From: Proales similis
Lineage: Eukaryota; Rotifera; Eurotatoria; Ploima; Proalidae
Length of the DNA stretch: 64,000 nucleotides
Assembly: GCA_019059635.1 (NCBI GenBank)
Contig: JAGVRJ010000005.1
Coordinates: forward strand, 1,798,001-1,862,000
Direction: 5' to 3'
In this document: positions 1-9,683 of the stretch, one piece after another
How the letters are laid out: each line of letters begins with the position of its first letter
Numbering within the stretch: the stretch's first letter is position 1
Program-made: the position numbers and the translations under genes
Notes under the pieces: generated by a model
Seen by the model: only the letters and a program-made list of their open reading frames with translations
Told to the model about the DNA's origin: nothing
Database searches by the model: none

Positions 1-514
1 GTGGATGATTGACTTTGGCAAGACCCGTCCATTGCCTCCTTGTCTGCGAGTTACCCACCGAGACAAGTGGATTGAGGGCAACCACGAGGACGGCTACCTC
101 ATAGGTGTAGACAACTTGATAAATATTTTTGACGACCTGTCCTCATGAACTCCATTTCTGATCTCGAGACTGTCTCGTTCTCTCGCCTATTTTTGGCTTC
201 AGGTCATGATTTTGCGAAAGCGAATTTCATTTTCATTTTCGTCTCCATATCTTTCCAATTTTTTCTTTTCTGGTCTAGTTCCATTCAATATTAATCAAAT
301 TTATGCACACAAACACACGAGCAGCCCCTCTTTTCTCTTTGGTTTCCTTCTTTTGATTGAAACAAACACTCTTTTAAGATTTTGAAATTTCTCTGTCTAT
401 TTTACAAAATTTTATTATTATTCTATATTTTCTTAACAACACATATATATGTAGACTCGGGAATAAACTTGATCAGCTGGCTAACGAGTGAGTCAAGTGC
501 AATTTCGTTCAAGT
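1..514. other. noncoding left edge
   Basis: No open reading frame with recognisable content is visible. The stretch from about 220 to 460 is T-rich. It lies downstream of the minus-strand gene that ends at 515, so part of it is probably that gene's 3' UTR. Confidence 0.4.
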
Positions 515-1090
515 TTACTTGATAATGTGGGTCCCTTCGCCGTCAATGGTCTCAATGTACGAGCCTTTCACGTCCGAATAATGCTCTTGGCTTTTCGGTT
601 GGCGAATTTTGTTCTTTAGATGCGAGGCGTGCTTCTTGACATCGGCTAGCTTCTCGCTGAAACGGCTCGAGCCGCTGCCATCGTTCAGGCCGTCTTGGCT
701 CTTGCTCCTCTTGCGCATTTTTTTCCTCAGCGACGCAGTCAGACTGTGAACACGCTCGCTGACTGCCGTTTTGACCTGAATAAATTGCTGCATATCGTTC
801 TGACTTGGCTTTCGTTTCAGATTGTGAAGGTTTTTCAAGCTTGGTTTCCTAGTTGGGCGTAATTTATTCTCTAGTCGATTTAAATCATTCGAAATGCTGC
901 TCGTCGCTTCTAGACTCGTTACTTCATTCGTAGGCGGGCTACAATCGTTTGAAACGCGACTCTGACTAACCAAAACTTGCTCATCCGTGAACGGCTCCGG
1001 ACCAATCGACGTTTTCAAGCAGGGTAAGCATTTTAAAAAACAAGACTTTAGATTCCACAAGCTATTGCTTACGGAGCTTCGCCAACTCAT
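515..1090 (-). CDS. unknown basic protein, 191 aa
   Basis: Single-exon frame with a true ATG at 1090 and a stop at 515. I do not recognise the family. The N-terminus (about residues 1-26) holds three cysteines in CFLKCLPC, a pattern that could be palmitoylated or bind membrane. The middle (about 80-160) is strongly basic and Ser-rich, with RKKMRKRSK near residue 122, and could be a nucleic-acid or phosphoinositide contact or a nuclear localisation signal. No membrane segment or known domain is visible. The next gene on the same strand, the aminotransferase, ends 560 bases upstream. The length and protein-like composition favour a real gene, but an additional 5' exon cannot be excluded. Confidence 0.55.
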   Translation of the reverse strand: MSWRSSVSNSLWNLKSCFLKCLPCLKTSIGPEPFTDEQVLVSQSRVSNDCSPPTNEVTSLEATSSISNDLNRLENKLRPTRKPSLKNLHNLKRKPSQNDMQQFIQVKTAVSERVHSLTASLRKKMRKRSKSQDGLNDGSGSSRFSEKLADVKKHASHLKNKIRQPKSQEHYSDVKGSYIETIDGEGTHIIK

Positions 1091-1650
1091 AATTCGAGCG
1101 CATCAGAATGAGTCAATCAGTCGGAAAATTCGTGCATGACATAAGTAATCGAAAAGCATACGAGCCTAGATGTTCTGCAACCCCTACGATTCGTCGCCGT
1201 CTCTTTTAAATTTCTTGAACTGGCCCCTCGGTGACGCAGGCCAAGACAGTAGACGATGACGACGGCGCCGAATAATTTGAGCAAATTTAATTACAAGCGT
1301 TGGTGAGGGCTGAAAGGAAAATTAACTCAATTAGGGCTCGGTCATACGGGCCTGCTCAGACAGTTGCGTCTGATTCGCAATTTTTTAAAACAAAACTGGA
1401 AATTTTATGTAAGAGTGAGCTCATTAAAGATGTTATTCAACCAGAAAATGATTTCTTTTGGCTTTTTTTATTACTGAAAAACCAGCTTCAAGTCTAACTA
1501 AAGGGAGAACAAAATGGCAACAAATTCAAAAAGTCAGAAAAAAGTGTCAAAGGTGCATTTTGACAGATCGCTATGAGCTCAGTTAGAAAGCAAAGGGCCA
1601 AAATTGGGAGATCGAATGCCTTTAGAGATCAGAGCTGGTGTTTTTGGCGC
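1091..1650. other. intergenic
   Basis: Lies between the unknown basic gene and the 3' end of the aminotransferase. A 65-codon plus-strand frame here lacks an ATG at its start and has no domain. I see no RNA gene. Confidence 0.4.
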
Positions 1651-3204
1651 TCAAGCAATCACTGGGGCCCATTCGCTCTCTACGCGTCCATAGTGAATGT
1701 CGTTTAAATCTTTGGCCAGACGACTCATGACCGGTGCGCCCGCTTGCATGGTCGGAATGCTGTATCGCTTTTCTTTGTAAAGAATCGACTCGATCGGACA
1801 TACAACACAGGCCGTGCCGGAGCCGAACATTTCACCGAGCTTATTCAAAGCTGATTAAAACACATGGAAATAGGCTCCAGTGACTGCCAGTTTACCTGAT
1901 TTGTTTCGAGAAGATGGAGAGTTTCTTTCATTCCAATTGGCCTCTCGCTCACTTGGATGTCACCCTTTTAGGAGGTTTGATGAAATGAACGCTGAAATGA
2001 AATCGAGTGAAAGATTCGCAAATATAAACGCCAAACTCACGTATGAGCGAGCGAGGTCCAGGATACTTTGCCTAGTGACTCCTTCCAAAATGGTTCCGTC
2101 AAGCGGCGATGTGATCAGTTCCCTGGCTTAACCGGAATTGTAAATCTTTCACTTGACACAAGCTGAAAGAAACCGGCCTACTTCCGTTCTTATGATTGAC
2201 CACCATAAACATGTTCATAGTGCCTGCCTCAGTCAGCAGCTCATCGGGACCATAGAGCCAAAGGACTTGTTGGCAGCCACGCTTTTGCGCCTCAATGCCG
2301 ACGTAGATTGTCGGGCCATAGTTGCTGCCCACTTTGTATTGGCCGACGCCTCCGGGGAAGGCTCGCACATACTTGGGATCGGCGAGCAGAGAAACCGGCT
2401 TGAAACCTGTCGGGAAGTAGGGACCAGTCGGGCTAGTCAAAATGTACATCATGGCTGTTTTCGACGCGCTCACACCCAGAGTAGCCTAGAAGCGAAAAAT
2501 GTGAATTTTTGAACGCAGACTTGAGACTCGAGCCAACCTCAGTGCCAATCAGAGTCGGTCTAATGTAAAGAGATGCCTCGGTTGAATTGGGGATCCAGTC
2601 TTTTTCAAGAGCAACCAGCTCTGCCAGGCATTTGAGAAGCTCTTGCTTGTCAAACGACTTTTAAGTGAAAGTGTTAGACTTTGTGCAAGCTAGTGACAGG
2701 AATGGCTCTACCGGCAGAGAGCTGCGAGCTGCACTCTTGGCAAATCTGGCCAGATTCAAGTCTGGTCGGAAGAGGCGGATTTTGTTGTCCACGCCTCGAT
2801 AGGCTTTCATGCCCTCGAATATTTCCACTGCATAGTGAAGCACCTTGGCTGCCGGGTGAATCTCCAAATTTCTCAGTGGCCCGATTTTCGGCTTGTCCCA
2901 TCCATTCTCGGCATCCCACTCCACAGTGAACATGTGATCGGTGAATTTATGGCCAAACAAGAGCTTGCGCGGATCGTCCGGCAAGTCGGGAATAGTCTTT
3001 CGAATTTCACGCTCTAGATCCTCATACTAAACGACCGATTTCCAGCTGTTAGAACGGACGATGGAGCCCGACGGCTGAGATGGCACTTGCCTTGAAAAAT
3101 GCATTTGGCGCTGTTTTGAGATTGGAGGCAGGCGCGAAACTGGAGTTATTTGCGCACGATAGGCGCAGTCCAATTCGGGAAAAGAGTCGAGTGGTACAAA
3201 TCAT
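1651..3204 (-). CDS. BCAT2: branched-chain amino acid aminotransferase, mitochondrial
   Basis: Seven exons: 3204-3091, 3026-2712, 2657-2538, 2485-2182, 2122-2041, 1974-1896, 1839-1651; 400 aa in frame. The product transfers the amino group of Leu, Ile or Val to 2-oxoglutarate using pyridoxal phosphate. Visible family landmarks are [43 protein letters not shown] (PLP lysine near residue 234), [14 protein letters not shown] and [10 protein letters not shown]. The CVVC matches the redox CXXC of mammalian BCATs. The start begins [15 protein letters not shown], an Arg-rich amphipathic stretch without acidic residues typical of a mitochondrial presequence, so I chose the ATG at 3204. Intron 1 has a GC donor (AAG|GCAAGT). 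It is divergent from MAX, with 958 bases between the starts. Confidence 0.93.
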
Positions 3205-4162
3205 GATTTAATTATTCCTGTTTCAGATCGCTTTGAATCTAAGGCGTACGAATGCATTTAAGATTAAGTTAAACATTCGTTGTGTTGATTGGGGTGTGGT
3301 AAACTTCGAACTTCTCATTGCAACTTAAGCAGCAGTTCAAGAAGGCTTGGCCAACGTGCAATGCTTTTCATTTGAGAATTATTCGCATCGAATGTTACAT
3401 AATTATTGAACGTGCGCCGATTATGTCGCATACTAAAGATCCATGAAATTTCCATCATCAATTCGATCCAAGCTCACATGATCAGATTGGCCAAGAGATG
3501 CGTTCAAGCTTTGTTTGCCATCTCTCTTTCGACATGTTTTAAATCTTGTCTCAAACAGCGGCAGCAGCAGCTGGGCAAGACTTTTTTCCTCCTAATCGGG
3601 ATCAATAAGTAATCGAGTTGGTCCCTCTCCTTTTCTACTGAATTGATTTTTATCGAACATTAAACTGAAGTTGTAATTAGTTTGTAACATTCTAGTTTAT
3701 TAGAGCTGATTACAAGGCTGTCAGGTTATCAAGAGCAAAAGCCGAGCGGTTACTTGGTAAATTCAAAAAACATGTTATGGTTGAAGGGCGATAAGAAAAA
3801 ATTCGAATTGAGCCGACTCTCGTGGGTACCAGCTGGTCAAAAAAAAACCGACGCAAAATGTGGAAACTGTTTGCAGAGGACGACAGCTTGAGAAAGGGCG
3901 GGTGTTTGGCTGGCTGGGATACGAGGAGCGTAAAATAAGAGCTGCGAAATTACTACGGAAAGCATTACTAAATGTGCTTCGGAGGAGAGTTCAGACAAAC
4001 TCGTTGAGGTGTTTATGAGGACTGAATTATGAATGGCGGCTGGATGAAGCTTGTGCCCAGCCAATCAGATACGCGTTGAATTTGCTACCAGTCGACTAAG
4101 GCCGAGTGCATCTCTTTCATTTTCAATTCCACAACCCCTAGCGGTTTTAGAGGACAGGTGCT
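3205..4162. other. intergenic, between divergent BCAT and MAX
   Basis: Shared 5' region of two divergently transcribed genes, so promoters for both must lie here. I see no convincing TATA box. Short frames on both strands are not protein-like. Confidence 0.5.
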
Positions 4163-5140
4163 ATGGTCAAGAACGTTCGGCCCAAAGACGATTTTGACAG
4201 GAAAAGCGAGACTGAGCCAAGCAGCACCGAATTTAACATGGACAGCGGAGATGTAAATAAATAGATCGGCTCTCTTCAATGGCCGTTCAGAGTCCATTTA
4301 ATATTTGAACGTTTGCAGGACGAGATTGACGTAGGTACGAACGCCGACTACAGCAATGGAGGAAGCAGTGTGAGCAATCAGAACGCTCTGATGGGCAGAG
4401 CGGGCAGTGAGCAAGGCTTCGAAGGAATGGGTCACTATGACCAGCATGGATTGAACGAGGACGAGATGTCAATGATGCTCGGAATGGACGACGACGACGA
4501 CGACGACCAGGGCGATTTGCCGATCGGCTCGGAGCGATCAGAGAACGAGGCTGCTCGCAAGCGTGCCCACCACAACGCGCTAGAGAGGAAACGTCGTGAT
4601 CACATCAAGGACAGCTTTCACACCCTGCGTGACGCAATTCCAAACATAAAAGGCGAGAAAACATCTCGAGCGCAGATCTTGAAGGCGGCTGCAGACTACA
4701 TCAAAGTAATGAGGAGTCGCAACGCCGACTACCAGCACGACATTGACTCGCTCAAGCTTCAGAATATCGAAATCGAAAATCAGAGTAAGCATGTTCTTTT
4801 CAGCATCTTGTCGCCTCCAAAGCTTGATCGTTCTGATTCAATAGTCAAACAGTTAGAACGAGCCAGAGCAGAGCTCAAGAACGAAGCAATTAAAAGTGAG
4901 GGAGGTATAGACACGGAGATAATAAGGCCAGAGACGAGCGCCTCCAATGTTGTGTTGGTCACCAAGCCCCTGAGTTCAAATGGACCGAAAAAATTCAAAA
5001 CGATCATAAACCCGAAGAACAGCCTTAATGTTATAAACATAAACCAAATGAGTTCGCACATCGCTTCAACATCGACGAGCACAGCCGTCACCGCAGTTAT
5101 TCAAAAGAAAGAGCCAAACGTAAACGATTACTTGAATTGA
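4163..5140 (+). CDS. MAX: MAX bHLH-leucine zipper transcription factor
   Basis: Three exons: 4163-4252, 4319-4784, 4845-5140; 283 aa. MAX is the obligate dimer partner of MYC and MXD proteins and binds E-boxes. The basic region [19 protein letters not shown] keeps the DNA-contact His, Glu and Arg of human MAX. The loop and helix 2 ([17 protein letters not shown]) and a leucine zipper that runs across the last intron are also present. The protein is much longer than human MAX (160 aa). The extra sequence is an acidic, Asn/Gly-rich N-terminus with a run of seven Asp (about 4489-4509) and a C-terminal tail. The ATG at 4163 is the first after an in-frame stop; an internal ATG at 4238 is an alternative start. 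Confidence 0.93.
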
Positions 5141-5336
5141 GCTCGACCATTGAGACCAATTCAATCTCAATTCTTGATTGGCTTCATCAGCTTATTGAAA
5201 ATTCTTTCTTTTCCTTGCTCCCTGTCTCATTTTTTCTTACTGCCTTTTTTGACCAACGCGGCCAACCGCTTTCCAACAATTGTAATCTAAACTCACGAAA
5301 CGTTTGTTAGAGTATTCGATTTGAATTTAATCGTCC

Positions 5337-5342
5337 AATAAA
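5337..5342 (+). promoter_or_regulatory. polyadenylation signal of MAX
   Basis: AATAAA about 200 bases after the MAX stop and 130 bases before the NDUFAF5 start. Confidence 0.6.
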
Positions 5343-5469
5343 GATCAGGGACCAAATATCCGTAGGCTGAATCGCGACGAAGCAACAGGCGGAACCTCGT
5401 AGCTGAGGAGCTGTGCGATAATAGCAATCGTTTCAACCAGAAGCAGACTAGTTTCATAAGAGCTAGAGA

Positions 5470-6841
5470 ATGTCGGGGTTTACTAAGCTTCTCACTCTGA
5501 CCACCAGGTCATATTCGGCATCCAAGCTCCCGCCCTCGCTCTATGTATTCGATCGAGCGGCCAAGACTATGCAACGAGAGCGGGCGGCACTCGCCTCTGA
5601 CTACCAGACCTACGAATATTTGAAGGAAGAAATCGGCTATCGGGTCGCTGATCGCGTCTTTGACATAAAACGATCGTTCGACACTGTTCTCGACTTGGGT
5701 TCGCAGCGTGGAATTGTCTCCCGACACATGACCAAGGTAAAGAGAAGAAGCAGAGGAGCCTTTCAAGCTCAAAAAGTTTTTTTAATTACAAGGAAACAGT
5801 GAAGAAGATAATAATGACCGATTCGTCCGAGCTCATCCTGGTACGAACTTGACACATGCGTTTAACTGAAGGAAAAAGAATTTATCCACAATCTGACAAA
5901 GAATCAAGCACTCTTGCCAGAAGAAGGTGTAGCAGTCGAAAAACGAGTATTGGACGAAGAAGAGAGACTGCCGTTCGAAGATAACAGCCTCGATCTGGTC
6001 GTTAGTTGTCTCAAGTAAGAAGCGGATGCAAAGTCTGCCTTGTGGCTTAACTTTCATGGTCACATTCAGCATGCACTGGGTGAACAATCTTCCCGGCATG
6101 TTCAAGGAGGTCTTGCGCTGCTTGAAGAGCGATTGTGCATTCATCGGAGCGATGTTTGCCGGAGACACTCTGTTTGAACTGAGAGTGAGCCTACAGCTAG
6201 CCGAGCTGGAGAGACGAGGCGTAGGGCGTCTATTTGCATTCTTTACAGTTGGCGACTCTTATTCAAGCACAAGTCTCTCAAATAGGGACTCAGCTCGCGA
6301 ATCTCGCCCTTCACAACGCCGCAAGACATCGGCGGTCTTCTCAACTCAGCTGGCTACACTCTGCTTACCCTCGATTTTGACGAAATTCAGATTGCCTACC
6401 CATCTCTGTTTGAGCTTATGCACGACCTCAAAGGTAAAGACAATTTTAAGGCTCTTGCCCCATTTTGGTCCAACATTTGATGTCAATCGTCAGGAATGGG
6501 CGAAACAAACTGCGCCCTGAACCGAAAACTCAACCTTAGTCCCGATTTGCTCATTGCGGCTCAAGCAATTTATCAAGGTAAAGCAAATCTAATCGTGAGC
6601 TGTCCTAACGTTCGTTCTGACTGTGAGCAGAGATGTACGGCAATGAAGACGGCTCTATTCCGGCCACATATCAAATTTTGAATTTCATCGCCTGGAAGCC
6701 AGGCAAGGATCAAGTAAGAGGTGGCTCAATTGAATTATTCGTTTATTTACATTTTAACGCGCACAGCCAAAGCCTGTGGAGCGTGGCAGCGGACAAGTCT
6801 CGCTAAAGAATCTGGGCGATGTGATAAACACTAATAAATAA
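5470..6841 (+). CDS. NDUFAF5: complex I assembly factor NDUFAF5 (SAM-dependent arginine hydroxylase)
   Basis: Eight exons: 5470-5736, 5793-5840, 5872-6014, 6070-6220, 6286-6433, 6494-6577, 6631-6713, 6767-6841; 332 aa. NDUFAF5 hydroxylates an arginine of NDUFS7 during early assembly of respiratory complex I in the matrix. Family landmarks in order: [92 protein letters not shown] and [19 protein letters not shown] motif I reads LDLGSQRG; human has LDLGCGRG, so one motif glycine is missing. The first residues ([19 protein letters not shown]) look like a mitochondrial presequence. Intron 2 is only 31 bases. The last codons, AAT AAA TAA, also spell AATAAA. Confidence 0.92.
6742..6747 (-). promoter_or_regulatory. 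possible polyadenylation signal of EAPP inside an NDUFAF5 intron
   Basis: TTTATT on the plus strand reads AATAAA on the minus strand, 104 bases past the EAPP stop. It lies inside the last NDUFAF5 intron, so the EAPP 3' UTR would be antisense to NDUFAF5 exon 8. Confidence 0.35.
6833..6838 (+). promoter_or_regulatory. possible polyadenylation signal inside the last NDUFAF5 codons
   Basis: AATAAA formed by the Asn-Lys codons directly before the stop at 6839-6841. The convergent EAPP gene ends only 9 bases further on. Confidence 0.35.
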
Positions 6842-6850
6842 GCCGGTAAC

Positions 6851-7749
6851 TTAAGAATGGCTGGCTAGCACGTTGAAAAAGTGATAAAGCTCTTCTTTAT
6901 CGTCGTAGACGCCAACTTCACAGTTGCAATTTGTACAAGCTACCGGCTTGTAAATGTCAAACTTCTCTTCGCCGAGCTGCTCGTCGCCGGCTAATTTAGA
7001 CCGCTTCTTCGAACGTTTCGACTTTTCTCTCGCATACTTTAGCTGCTCGTCACTTTTTATTTGACAATTGAACACGAACATGGCTCGGTATTGTGTCTTG
7101 AACTTGTCATGTCTGTTGCAAGAATAAAACGTTACAGAATCACTGAGCCTTACTCGACCAGAGTTGAAGAGGCCCTCACCTTTGACAGTCAGTGCACAGC
7201 AGTCCCATGCAGCAAGGGCAGTTTAGGATCGCGTCCGATTGCGAGTCTAGTTGGGCTGTGCGACTCGAAGTCGCCGCTGACCGCTGACTCAGAGCTCGTT
7301 TGGATGCGGTTCGCTTCTCATTCATCCATTTCTCGTCATCGTCGTCCATCTGCGGATCATAAAACAGATCATCGTTGGTCGGTCCCTTTTCTTCGCTTTG
7401 GCTCTTGATTTTGAACTCTTTGGCTTCATTTTTAATGCAGGCTTCTAGCTCACGGTCCATTTCTCTTTCAAAACTCGCTATTTGCTCATCTGCATTCATT
7501 TCGCCATCTTTATGCTTTAGCGACGATTTCACTGGTCTCCTCAATTTGCCTGATTCTAGAAGCTCAAGCTGATCGTTCTCATCTTCCGAGCTAGTTGTCG
7601 AACAGGTTCACTTTAAATTGATCGAATCAAAGCTGTTTGCTAACAGACCTGGCTAGAAGTTGATTTTCAAAGTCGCCCATGCCTAGCTCGTCGTCGTCGT
7701 CCTCCTCCTCCTCTTCATAGCCCATGTAATATTTTCCCTTAAAAGCCAT
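6851..7749 (-). CDS. EAPP: E2F-associated phosphoprotein (EAPP)
   Basis: Three exons: 7749-7649, 7590-7180, 7112-6851; 257 aa. EAPP is a nuclear protein reported to modulate E2F-dependent transcription in mammals. The homology is clearest in four places: an acidic N-terminus with SSEDE, a short block TNDDLFYDPQMDDDDEKW (human has TNDELLYDPEKDNRDQAW), the paired cysteines ILNCPCCMGLLCTDCQRH, and the C-terminus AMFVFNC followed by CTNCNCEVGVYD and HFFNVLASHS. The last ten residues are identical to the human protein. The ATG at 7749 starts a run of Glu and Asp. It is tail to tail with NDUFAF5, 9 bases apart, and GATAD1 ends 251 bases upstream on the same strand. Confidence 0.9.
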
Positions 7750-8000
7750 CTAGCTCGCTGGCTAAAGAGACGATCACTAAACATGTGTGGCAGGGCTCGA
7801 AGACCGAGAAACAATTGTTCAAGCAGATTGCTGTAAAAATTAGGCAAAGGCATTTGAATGCCTTCTTTTAGCTCGTTGAGTTTGTTGGCCACTAGCTGGA
7901 GCAATCGCTTGGACGCGTGTTTATTTACAATTATTCGTAAAATTCATCAAGCTGGCAATGGAGACGAAAAAATGAAAGAAAGCTCGAAGTGCTAGCAATA

Positions 8001-9199
8001 TCAGGAGAGTGGAGATTCGCTATTAAAAGCCGCATCACATCGTACGAGTCGGTCTAATTCAAGCTTGTGCTTCAGCAAATCATTTCTATACTGGCTGAAT
8101 GAGTCAAACATTTGCCCGTTGATTTCAACAAGCCGATGAGCGCTAAAGTAAGATGAGCTAAGATCGTCGGGTCTAAATGCAAACTCCATCTGTCGGAGCG
8201 AACGGGGAACATGCTCAACTGGTCCTTGAACGAATCGGCTCGGGTCGAACTCGTTCAGCGATTTAACCTGGACGTTTGACTTTGGCACAAGCCTAAGCAA
8301 AAGTAGTAGGTTAAATGGATGTTTGAGAGTAGATTTTGAGAGATTTTGACGGACTGCACTTACCATGTTATTATGGCGCCTTTATCTCCATACTCGTCGA
8401 CTGTAAAAGCCCTGACTTGCGCGAAAAAGTACTGGTTGGGCTCATCCTGGTCTCTCAGGCCGACTACGTCGCCCACTTTCATGTGGAACCCGCGATGAAG
8501 AACATACTCGGGATTGATGAGTTTGGACGATGATTCTCGTTCGTATTTGCGCGGAGTGATTGCGTTTTTAAACTTGCTTGTTCTTCTGTTTCCTTTCGCC
8601 GACTCCGGATTGTGCCCGTTCACACGTTTATTGTTGTTGGCCAAGCCTTCAGATGATTGAATCGACGAGCTGGATGAGCATGAGAGCTGCGATTGAAGAT
8701 TTTTGGTGCGGGTCACCGGTCTATTTTCTGACAGTTCGGTAAGGCCGTTTTGCTTCTTGCTTTTGCTGGTCAATTTAAACACTTCGGCCAAGCTTTTTTT
8801 CTTGTTCAGGCAATTGTCGTCGAAAAATATCAGATAGACTTTAGAGTAGAAACAGTCATTGCAGACGTGTTTCTCGCGGGCCACTCGTCGCCAAAACGCA
8901 GATTTCTCCACGCCACACGAGTCGCATATAAGTCGATAAGGCCACTCGACTGTCGTCTCTTTTTCGTCATCGTCGTTGCATTCGAGCGATTCAATCACGT
9001 TGTCGGTTTGTATCACGCGTTCCAGCTCAATTGCATCGAGCTCGCTGGCGACTAAACGGCTCAGTTGCGGCTGGTATTGGCCATTTAGAATTTCAGCTGC
9101 CATGATCTCGCCTGCTTCCTTCTTGTACTTGGATTCAGTCTCTAACTGATCGGGATACGAGGCAATGCTGAGAATGTTCGAGGGCGATTTCTCCCTCAT
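8001..9199 (-). CDS. GATAD1: GATAD1-like chromatin protein (GATA-type zinc finger)
   Basis: Two exons: 9199-8364 and 8292-8001; 375 aa. Human GATAD1 belongs to a chromatin complex at H3K4me3 promoters. A GATA-type finger of the C-x2-C / C-x2-C form is visible as CDSCGVEKSAFWRRV followed by CNDC. The C-terminal region aligns well: FHMKVGDVVGLRDQDEPNQY, YFFAQVRAFTVDEYGDKGA, ITWLVPKSNVQ, FDPSRFVQGPVEHVPRSL and MEFAFRPDDLSSSYF. Between them is a Ser/basic linker. The zinc finger lies further into the protein than in human GATAD1, after about 95 extra residues. I used the first ATG in frame (9199). Two further methionines follow, at codons 28 and 48. Confidence 0.85.
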
Positions 9200-9683
9200 A
9201 TCTGCTTTTTTCAACCTGCTTCTCTGTTTCTCTCTTTATTTCGCTATGCACTCGGTTGCAATGACATTGCTTACTTATGCCGGCCAGGCGGCGCCTCGAA
9301 ATTAGTCTTCAGTTCAACTTGTTCGTTCTAATTTCCGCATTAGAAGAGTTCAATTCGAAAATGGACCGACCGACATACCGACCAACCGACCAATAAATAC
9401 AAGTTTTATGCTGCTTGCTTTCTTTTTATTCCATTACTTTGAAGGAGCGAACAATTGCAACAAAATGAGCATTTACCTAAATCGGGCTGTGGGAGTTCTG
9501 TTTACTTTTAGAAATTGTCAATTTCAATGTTTCGTTTTCTAAACGCGACACAAATCAGAAAATATTATATATTGAACATATGAGCTTAAGTAGAACAAGT
9601 TAACATTGTCGAGTGTGTGTGATTTTCCATTTGGATAAATCCGAGTCGATTAGGCGGCGTTGTTGTTGATTGCTGTCGGAGTT
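9200..9683. other. intergenic
   Basis: AT-rich sequence between the GATAD1 start and the phospholipase 3' end. It contains a short repeat of the ACCGACC type around 9362-9392. Nothing else is visible. Confidence 0.4.

Noticed and set aside
7683-7904. 73-codon minus-strand frame overlapping the EAPP start
   Set aside because: It is in a different frame from EAPP, ends in Arg/Thr low complexity that is the shadow of the EAPP acidic run, and matches no domain.
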